Shown here piece by piece: positions 1 through 3,903 of a DNA stretch of 6,060 nucleotides. Below the pieces are notes generated by a model that saw only the letters and a list, made by a program, of their open reading frames with translations, was not told the origin of the DNA and made no database searches. The first letter of the stretch is position 1. Each line of letters opens with the position of its first letter. Source of the stretch: Nitrospinota bacterium (GTDB taxonomy: Bacteria > UBA8248 > JACPRG01); contig JASLXW010000258.1 in assembly GCA_030740135.1 (NCBI GenBank), positions 1-6,060 of the forward strand. The letters are read 5' to 3'. The position numbers and the translations under genes were made by a program.

Positions 1-263
1 GACTGGCGGAGACCGTCATGGAAGCGGTTCGGCGGATGGAGTCCAATGAGGAGGTGAACCGGTGGCCGAAACCCCTTTCCCGATGTATTCGATGCAACGC
101 GCCCCTGACGGAGGTCCCCCGATCGGATGTCGTCCTGGAAGTGCCTGATTTCACATGGGCAACCCAGGCGCGATTTCATCGGTGTCCGCTTTGCCGCCGC
201 GTCTACTGGCCGGGAACGCACCGCGAGAGGATCCTTTCAGCAATCGACGCCCTGAATCTGTGA
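1..263 (+). CDS. Mut7-C family RNase-domain protein, 3' end (partial)
   Basis: The frame is open from the left edge (first full codon at 3) to the TGA at 261-263, so this is the C-terminal end of a gene starting before the window. The ATG at 18 is probably an internal Met. What is seen is a zinc-ribbon-like tail: CIRCN (Cys codons at 84 and 93), then CPLCRRVYWPGTH (Cys codons at 183 and 192), giving two CxxC pairs about 30 residues apart. The 'RCxxCN … CPxCxRVYWPGTHxxR' pattern is the typical C-terminus of the Mut7-C RNase domain (a PIN-like nuclease fold followed by a zinc ribbon). The catalytic acidic residues would lie upstream and cannot be checked. Proteins of this family in bacteria are poorly characterised, presumed RNA-cleaving enzymes. 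The family call rests on the zinc ribbon alone but the motif is distinctive. It is separated from the next gene by 461 bp and is probably a different transcription unit. Confidence 0.8.
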   Translation, partial: LAETVMEAVRRMESNEEVNRWPKPLSRCIRCNAPLTEVPRSDVVLEVPDFTWATQARFHRCPLCRRVYWPGTHRERILSAIDALNL

Positions 264-283
264 AACGAGGGAGACTTTCCGCG

Positions 284-295
284 CCGGGCGCCCGG
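284..295. repeat. 12-bp perfect palindrome downstream of the Mut7-C gene
   Basis: CCGGGCGCCCGG reads the same on both strands. AGGGA at 268-272 and TCCCT at 297-301 can extend the pairing on the outside, making a short GC-rich hairpin 5 bp after the stop codon. No T tract follows, so by itself it is not a standard intrinsic terminator. It may help stabilise or end the 3' end of the upstream transcript. Confidence 0.4.
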
Positions 296-304
296 TTCCC
301 TAAC

Positions 305-346
305 GCGGATAGGCGGGCCGTTTGACGCTCAGCCTCCACCGCTTTT
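305..346 (+). terminator. Possible intrinsic terminator of the Mut7-C gene
   Basis: GCGG (305-308) can pair with CCGC (339-342). After a small internal loop, AGGC (311-314) can pair with GCCT (332-335), enclosing a 17-nt loop. The stem is followed at once by TTTT (343-346). The arrangement resembles a rho-independent terminator, but the stem is interrupted and the T run is short, so this is a moderate-to-weak call. Its place, about 40 bp after the upstream stop codon and before the AT-rich control region, is where a terminator is expected. Confidence 0.35.
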
Positions 347-597
347 GCGAAAAAACGGATCCGCATACTCCTTCCTTCCGGCCTTCCCCTTACAACGAAT
401 GATGGGTGAAAAATGCGCGTTGGCCTTGATTTTCGACCTTTCAGTCAATCGAACCTTGCCCGCTCATGGGGCAAATCCACACCCAATCTTGGAGCTTTTG
501 GGACAAGAATGAGACGCTTTTCGTCGAGATTGTAAAGTAAAGTTATTTGATCTGGTTTGGCTTCCATTTTAATCTTCCGGCGATCCACCAATAATCT

Positions 598-611
598 GTT
601 TAAATTCAAAC
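598..611. promoter_or_regulatory. Imperfect palindrome, candidate activator-binding site
   Basis: GTTTAAATTCAAAC is symmetric at 12 of its 14 positions and is centred about 73 bp upstream of the predicted sigma-54 transcription start. Sigma-54 promoters need an AAA+ enhancer-binding protein, usually bound roughly 80-200 bp upstream, so the position is only slightly closer than usual. The sequence is AT-rich and palindromes of this type arise easily by chance. No enhancer-binding protein consensus was recognised, so this is a hypothesis. Confidence 0.2.
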
Positions 612-650
612 GGTTACAAGAATTAAAAACTTAGCGATTTTTTGAACCTT

Positions 651-667
651 TTGGTACGACAATTGCT
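651..667 (+). promoter_or_regulatory. Sigma-54 (RpoN) -24/-12 promoter
   Basis: TTGGTACG-ACAA-TTGCT matches the RpoN consensus YTGGCACG-N4-TTGCW at all fixed positions but one (T for C at 655). The GG (653-654) and GC (665-666) pairs are separated by exactly 10 bp, the spacing that sigma-54 requires. With the C at 666 as -12, transcription should begin near A678, giving a leader of about 47 nt before the ATG at 725. The AT-rich DNA upstream fits an enhancer-activated promoter. It implies that the small downstream gene is expressed only when a cognate AAA+ activator receives its signal, which is unknown. A sigma-70 alternative (TATACA at 675-680) has no usable -35 element. Confidence 0.75.
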
Positions 668-711
668 TTAATTCTATACAACGCAATATTCAAATCTCCA
701 AAACTTCGTCT

Positions 712-717
712 GGAGGG
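712..717 (+). promoter_or_regulatory. Strong Shine-Dalgarno of the 73-aa gene
   Basis: GGAGGG sits 7 nt before the ATG at 725. It is one of the two best ribosome binding sites in the window, and it fixes the start of a small gene that could otherwise be doubted. Confidence 0.8.
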
Positions 718-724
718 AAGACCC

Positions 725-946
725 ATGTTTGCCACGGAGCAGAAAGCGGAAACCATCACCGTCACATTGGCGGACGCGGCAAAGGCATTCCAGGAAGGGG
801 CGGAAGAGATCGCCTCATCGCCCCAGGAAGCTGAAATCCTGGCGACCGCGGCGCTCCTGAACTATCTGACCGCCGAAAGGCCGGAACTGCTTGAGCGGCC
901 GCTGGAAAATATCCGAAAGGCCGCCATCGTTTCAAGCCTTTCTTAA
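725..946 (+). CDS. Small acidic Ala-rich protein of unknown function (73 aa)
   Basis: I do not recognise a family. The ATG start is well supported: GGAGGG at 712-717 lies 7 nt upstream, and a sigma-54 promoter precedes it. The protein has 73 residues, about 21% alanine, 12 acidic against 6 basic residues, and no Cys, His or Trp. There is no signal peptide or membrane segment, so it should be a soluble cytoplasmic protein. After a short TITVTL stretch (residues 10-15) it looks mostly helical: an Ala/Glu-rich segment (residues 16-30), a break at SSP, a Leu/Ala-rich helix (about 34-50, with EILATAALLNYL), then an ERPELLERPLENIRK segment near the C-terminus. A small helical adaptor or regulatory protein is possible but is only a guess. 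It appears to be a single-gene transcription unit, and a striking inverted repeat follows its stop codon. It is likely a real gene because of its signals, although no homology can be claimed. Confidence 0.72.
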   Translation: MFATEQKAETITVTLADAAKAFQEGAEEIASSPQEAEILATAALLNYLTAERPELLERPLENIRKAAIVSSLS

Positions 947-1039
947 GATTTTTCAGGTCAGAATCCAAGACCACCGGCGTCTCCATACCGGGCGGACATC
1001 CCTCCCTCCCTCTCCCCCGCTGGAGACGCCGGAAAAATC
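947..1039. repeat. Nested inverted repeats enclosing a G-quadruplex/i-motif tract
   Basis: Starting directly after the TAA of the 73-aa gene, GATTTTT (947-953) is complementary to AAAAATC (1033-1039). Inside it, CCGGCGTCTCCA (974-985) is perfectly complementary to TGGAGACGCCGG (1021-1032). The 35-nt loop (986-1020) contains four C runs (1000-1002, 1004-1006, 1008-1010, 1014-1018) with 1, 1 and 3-nt spacers. This is a classic G-quadruplex motif on the minus strand and an i-motif candidate on the plus strand. No T run follows the inner stem on either strand, so it is not a canonical intrinsic terminator. It could still end or stabilise the small transcript, or mark a structured RNA or DNA element. 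Confidence 0.75.
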
Positions 1040-1090
1040 AATCTCTTTCCATTTCCAAGACCGGACCGGCCCCAACATCCCTCAACCCTC

Positions 1091-1111
1091 GGCATTCATC
1101 TCTGGAATGCC
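1091..1111. repeat. 7-bp inverted repeat overlapping the tmk promoter
   Basis: GGCATTC (1091-1097) and GAATGCC (1105-1111) are perfectly complementary and are separated by 7 nt. The right arm overlaps the proposed -35 region (1103-1108) of the tmk operon promoter, so a dimeric regulator binding here would be well placed to control it. It could equally form a small RNA hairpin at the end of transcripts coming from upstream. Confidence 0.4.
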
Positions 1112-1131
1112 CCGCGCCCCTCTGCTACACT
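1103..1131 (+). promoter_or_regulatory. Likely sigma-70 extended -10 promoter of the tmk operon
   Basis: TGCTACACT at 1123-1131 is an extended -10 element (TG-N-TACACT). A weak -35 element, TGGAAT (1103-1108), lies 17 bp upstream. Transcription would start near 1138, leaving a leader of about 84 nt before the tmk ATG. The weak -35 is often tolerated when the extended -10 TG is present. Its position, just before a long co-directional gene cluster, supports the call. Confidence 0.45.
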
Positions 1132-1221
1132 CTCTTTTTGTTGGTCAGTGATCGACCGGCGCCGGGGTTTGCGCGTTCTCCAACCTCCCGGCCCTGTAAA
1201 CCCTCGGAGCGGCTTCAGCCA

Positions 1222-1899
1222 ATGGCCGGCATTTTGATTACCTTTGAGGGCATTGAAGGCTCGGGGAAAACAACCCAGGCCTCGATGCTCGCCGAGCGAT
1301 TGCGGGAACATGGAGTCTCGGTTTTCCGCACCCGCGAGCCCGGGGGGACGCATTTGGGAGAGGGCATCCGGCGACTCGTTCTCGATCCCGGACAGGAAGC
1401 AATCGATCCCGTCGCCGAGCTTTTCCTCATGGAAGCCGCCCGCGCCCAACATGTGGCCGCGAAAATTCACCCGGCGCTGGACGCCGGAAAGGTGGTTCTG
1501 TGTGACCGGTTCACTGATTCCACGCTGGTGTACCAGGGTCTCGCCCGAGGCCTGGCATGGAATACGATAGAGGACGTGAACCTCCTGGCGTCGAAAGGCG
1601 TTCGACCACGCACAACCATTCTCCTGGATCTGGACATCTCCGTCGGCTTGGCGCGGACACACACGCGGGCGGACAGCGCGGTTCAAGCCGATGGCTCTAT
1701 GGAAGCCGGCGAAACGAACCGATTCGATCTCGAAGACCGGGAATTTCACGAGATCGTCCGGTCGGGGTTCCTGCGGCTGGCCAAAGAAGATCCCGGCCGG
1801 GTGAAAGTGGTCCGCGCCGCCGGTTCCCCGGAACAAGTCCATGAAGAAGTCTGGAGGGCATTGGAGAAGACCCTCGAATCGGCGGCGCCGTGCGGTTAG
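1222..1899 (+). CDS. tmk: Thymidylate kinase (dTMP kinase)
   Basis: Phosphorylates dTMP to dTDP with ATP, the last shared step of de novo and salvage dTTP synthesis, in the cytoplasm. The 225-residue length is close to the usual 205-220. The P-loop is FEGIEGSGKTTQ (residues 8-19), followed by TREPGGT (37-43), the substrate-binding segment EAARAQHV (71-78) and the DRFTDSTLVYQG motif (95-106). The P-loop lacks the basic residue of the human/yeast type, so catalytic arginines should come from the LID region (about 150-175, Arg-containing), as in the E. coli type. The ATG at 1222 is chosen because the conserved protein begins there. The frame continues upstream to a TTG at 1138, but those 28 codons look non-coding and lie at the predicted transcription start. 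GGAG at 1206-1209 is a weak, distant ribosome site. It overlaps holB by 10 bp, which suggests coupled translation and ties nucleotide supply to replisome production. Confidence 0.96.
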   Translation: MAGILITFEGIEGSGKTTQASMLAERLREHGVSVFRTREPGGTHLGEGIRRLVLDPGQEAIDPVAELFLMEAARAQHVAAKIHPALDAGKVVLCDRFTDSTLVYQGLARGLAWNTIEDVNLLASKGVRPRTTILLDLDISVGLARTHTRADSAVQADGSMEAGETNRFDLEDREFHEIVRSGFLRLAKEDPGRVKVVRAAGSPEQVHEEVWRALEKTLESAAPCG

Positions 1900-2933
1900 C
1901 CGAGATCAAGGGACAGGACCGGGCGGTGTCCGCCTTGCGGCGGGACTTTTCAACCGGCCGGATGGCGCCCTCATACCTGTTTGTCGGACCGGAGGGCGTA
2001 GGCAAAACAACCACGGCCATCACCTTCGCGGGTCTCCTCCTTTGCAGGGAAGGCGCTCGGGGTGATGAAGCCGAAGACGCTTGCGGCGTATGCGACGCAT
2101 GCCGGAAGGTGCGGGCCGAGAGCCATCCCGACCTGATGGTCGTCCGAAGAGACGGCCAATTCATCAAGGTCGGAGAGTTTGAGAAGGAGCGGAAGCGGGG
2201 CGAGCCGCCTCAGATTCGACAGCTCATCGCCGCGGCGCAGCGCAAACCCTATGAGGGGCCGGTGAAGGTCCTCGTGGTGGACGAGGCCCACAGGATGAAC
2301 ACCTCGGCGGCCAACGCGCTGCTGAAAACGCTGGAGGAGCCGCCGCCCGGCACGGTCATCATTCTGACCGCTGCAATGCTTGGAGCGTTGCCCCAAACGG
2401 TGGTTTCCCGGTGCCGGGTGATCCGCTTCCGGAAGCTGGAGCGCTCCTGGCTGGCCTCGGAGATCGAGCGGGTTCGAGGCCGGTCGGCCGAAGAAGCCCG
2501 CTTGCTGGCGCGTTTCGCCGATGGCCGCATGGATCGCGCGCTTGAAGCCGACCCGGAAGAGGTCTTCGCGAGAAGAGCCAAGGCCCTCGATCTCCTAGAC
2601 GCCGCGTTGGAGGGCCGGACGGCCGCGGCGCTGAAAAACGTTTCCGGCGTAGGCCGGCCCGCCGAAGAGGCGGAAGCGCTCCTCGACGTGTTTATGTCCC
2701 TCGTTCGCGACGTTCGCGCGGTCCGGGGAGGAGCGGAACCTGGGTTTCTGGTGCACGAGGACTTGGCGAATGAGCTTGTTATCCGCGGGTCGGCGTGCAC
2801 AAATAAAACCCTGGAGGGCTTGTTCGAGCGGGCACGGTCGTTGCGCGCGGACATCCGCTTGAGAAACGCCAACCCGCAGCTTGGGTGGGAGTCCCTTCTG
2901 CTGAACCCCAAGCCGGCGGCGGTCGGAGGATAG
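1890..2933 (+). CDS. holB: DNA polymerase III subunit delta' (clamp loader)
   Basis: Delta' is the non-motor AAA+ subunit of the clamp loader, working with delta and tau/gamma to place the beta clamp on primed DNA. The 347 residues include an intact Walker A (GPEGVGKT, 33-40), the characteristic zinc module (Cys52, Cys65, Cys68, Cys71; C-x12-C-x2-C-x2-C), a Walker B-like VLVVDEAH (127-134), the NALLKTLEEPP signature (142-152) and SRC (173-175). The C-terminal third is the helical collar domain. Start: a GTG at 1890 inside the end of tmk, giving the family-typical N-terminus (LAEIKGQDRAVSALR). There is no good ribosome site close by, so translation probably depends on ribosomes finishing tmk. 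The E. coli protein has a degenerate P-loop, while this one could bind ATP. A charged stretch at about residues 95-108 (GEFEKERKRGEPPQ) appears inserted between the zinc module and the helix before Walker B, compared with my memory of the family. Confidence 0.93.
   Translation: MRLAEIKGQDRAVSALRRDFSTGRMAPSYLFVGPEGVGKTTTAITFAGLLLCREGARGDEAEDACGVCDACRKVRAESHPDLMVVRRDGQFIKVGEFEKERKRGEPPQIRQLIAAAQRKPYEGPVKVLVVDEAHRMNTSAANALLKTLEEPPPGTVIILTAAMLGALPQTVVSRCRVIRFRKLERSWLASEIERVRGRSAEEARLLARFADGRMDRALEADPEEVFARRAKALDLLDAALEGRTAAALKNVSGVGRPAEEAEALLDVFMSLVRDVRAVRGGAEPGFLVHEDLANELVIRGSACTNKTLEGLFERARSLRADIRLRNANPQLGWESLLLNPKPAAVGG
2925..2930 (+). promoter_or_regulatory. Strong Shine-Dalgarno of ricT within the end of holB
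   Basis: GGAGGA lies 7 nt before the ricT ATG at 2938 and runs up to the holB stop codon (2931-2933). It fixes the ricT start, and its placement indicates holB and ricT are translated from one mRNA. Confidence 0.8.
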
Positions 2934-2937
2934 ATCC

Positions 2938-3756
2938 ATGAAGGTCCAGGTCGTGGGGCTCAATTTTCGAAGACAGAAGCGGGGGACCCGCTATGATGCC
3001 GGGGACTTGTCCCTGCGTCTGGGAGATTACTGTGTTGTGAACACCAAACACGGCATGGAAGTCGCCCGCGTGGCCATCAACCCCATGATCCTCCCGCGAA
3101 AGCGGATCAAAGGGAATCTTCCGAAGGTCCTGAGACAGGCGACGGAGGAGGACATCGGACGGTTCCGGGAATTGGAAGCCGAGGAGGTGCGGGCGCGGCG
3201 GACAGCCTTGAAATGGATTCGCGACATGGGGCTTCCGATGAAGATCTTCCAGGTGGAATACCACTTCGAAGAGGATTTCGCGACCTTTTATTTCACAGCA
3301 AGGGATCGGGTGGATTTCCGTCAGTTGGTGCGAAAGCTCTCGGGTGAACTGGGCATGCGGGTGGAGATGAGGCAAATCGGCGCGCGGGACGAAGCCCGAT
3401 TGATGAACGGATACGGCTCCTGCGGGCGGGATCTCTGCATCTCGAGCTGGCTGCCTCAATTCCGCTTGATCTCGATCCGAATGGCCAAGCTTCAAGACCT
3501 TGCCCTGAACCCTTCCAAGCTGTCGGGGATGTGCGGAAAACTGAAGTGCTGTCTCTCGTACGAGTTCAAGGAGTATGAAGGCGTTGCCAAAAAGATGCCC
3601 AAGATCGGAAAGCGCGTCAGCGGCTGCGCCGGGTGCAGCGGGTGCGTGGTCAAACGAAACATCCTGGAGGAAACTGTCGTTATCCGCACCGAGGACGGAG
3701 AAAGAGTGACCGCGACGCTCGATGACTATCAGGAGAGCAGGCGCGAGACGAAATGA
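2938..3756 (+). CDS. ricT: PSP1-domain protein, RicT/YaaT family, with an extra CxxCxxC motif
   Basis: The 272-residue protein has the RicT/YaaT architecture: an N-terminal small beta domain (about 1-50), the PSP1 core (about 60-145), then the signature MRQIGARDEA, CGRDLC (Cys162, Cys167), the MAKLQDLALNPSKLSG block and MCGKLKCCLSYE (Cys199, Cys204, Cys205). In Bacillus subtilis RicT joins RicA and RicF in a complex that carries Fe-S clusters and stimulates RNase Y-dependent mRNA maturation. It was first found through sporulation and biofilm phenotypes. In bacteria lacking those partners its role is not known. Two oddities stand out. The usual CxxxxCC is CGRDLCI here, with Ile168 in place of the last Cys. 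Near the C-terminus, where homologs usually read RVxTPxGxGxVV, this protein has GCAGCSGCVV (Cys230, Cys233, Cys236). The start is secure (GGAGGA 7 nt upstream). It sits 4 bp after holB, a pairing seen in many bacteria. Confidence 0.92.
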   Translation: MKVQVVGLNFRRQKRGTRYDAGDLSLRLGDYCVVNTKHGMEVARVAINPMILPRKRIKGNLPKVLRQATEEDIGRFRELEAEEVRARRTALKWIRDMGLPMKIFQVEYHFEEDFATFYFTARDRVDFRQLVRKLSGELGMRVEMRQIGARDEARLMNGYGSCGRDLCISSWLPQFRLISIRMAKLQDLALNPSKLSGMCGKLKCCLSYEFKEYEGVAKKMPKIGKRVSGCAGCSGCVVKRNILEETVVIRTEDGERVTATLDDYQESRRETK

Positions 3757-3903
3757 CGCCGGCCGCGTGAAGCCGTTCTCCGCTGACCGAATCGACCTTA
3801 ACAAGGAGCCGGCCGTTCAACTGAATGGACTCATCCCGGACGTCGAATCACCGGCGATGTCGACGCTTCCTTCCCGAACCCGATCCGTCGAATCCGAGAT
3901 TTC
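3757..3903. other. 147-bp gap between ricT and metG
   Basis: No convincing gene, promoter, terminator or riboswitch is visible. There is no T-box sequence (AGGGTGG-type) and no SAM-riboswitch-like core before metG. Two short direct repeats occur, GCCGGCCG (3758-3765 and 3808-3815) and CGTCGAATC (3841-3849 and 3886-3894), of uncertain meaning. AAGGAG at 3803-3808 is not at a useful distance from any supported start. metG may be read through from ricT. Confidence 0.5.

Larger units (their letters stand above)
264..724. other. Long non-coding interval with an AT-rich regulatory half
   Basis: No coding sequence is supported here. The first part (264-370) is GC-rich with hairpin-forming sequences just after the Mut7-C gene. 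From about 400 onward the base composition shifts, and 530-710 is clearly AT-rich compared with the rest of the window. That is typical of an upstream control region with an activator/bending zone. It ends in a sigma-54 type promoter and a strong Shine-Dalgarno sequence for the gene at 725. Several short inverted repeats lie in it: TTCGA-N12-TCGAA at 432-453, TTGCCC-N7-GGGCAA at 456-474, TCTTG-N12-CAAGA at 487-508 and an imperfect palindrome at 598-611. Any of these could be an activator site, but no known operator consensus was recognised. Confidence 0.6.
947..1221. other. Non-coding interval before tmk
   Basis: No coding sequence is supported between the stop of the 73-aa gene and the tmk ATG. 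The left part holds the nested inverted repeat with the C-rich loop. The middle (1040-1090) shows only a 9-bp direct repeat TCCAAGACC (964-972 and 1054-1062), which may be chance. The right part holds a 7-bp hairpin and a likely promoter, followed by about 84 nt of untranslated leader. Confidence 0.6.

Noticed and set aside
675..680. Sigma-70 -10 box (TATACA) for the 73-aa gene
   Set aside because: No acceptable -35 lies 16-18 bp upstream (TGGTAC at best), while the overlapping sigma-54 element fits almost perfectly.
891..1151. Plus-strand ORF of 86 codons overlapping the end of the 73-aa gene
   Set aside because: It runs through the inverted repeat and the C-rich tract, has no ribosome site, and its product is a low-complexity Ser/Pro/Arg mixture.
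1138..1221. A 28-codon upstream extension of tmk from TTG at 1138
   Set aside because: The conserved protein begins at the ATG at 1222. The extra residues are Pro/Arg/Ser-rich with no family match, and the TTG coincides with the predicted transcription start.
1096..1842. Minus-strand ORF of 248 codons opposite tmk
   Set aside because: It lies over a fully conserved thymidylate kinase gene. Long antisense frames are common at this G+C, and its translation resembles no family.
2779..3804. Minus-strand ORF of 341 codons opposite holB/ricT
   Set aside because: It is antisense to two well-supported genes and has a His/Pro/Arg-rich shadow-like composition, no start signals and no recognisable domain.
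3757..3903. T-box or SAM riboswitch before metG
   Set aside because: The gap is short, lacks the T-box core sequence and any strong terminator hairpin, and shows no SAM-aptamer-like core.
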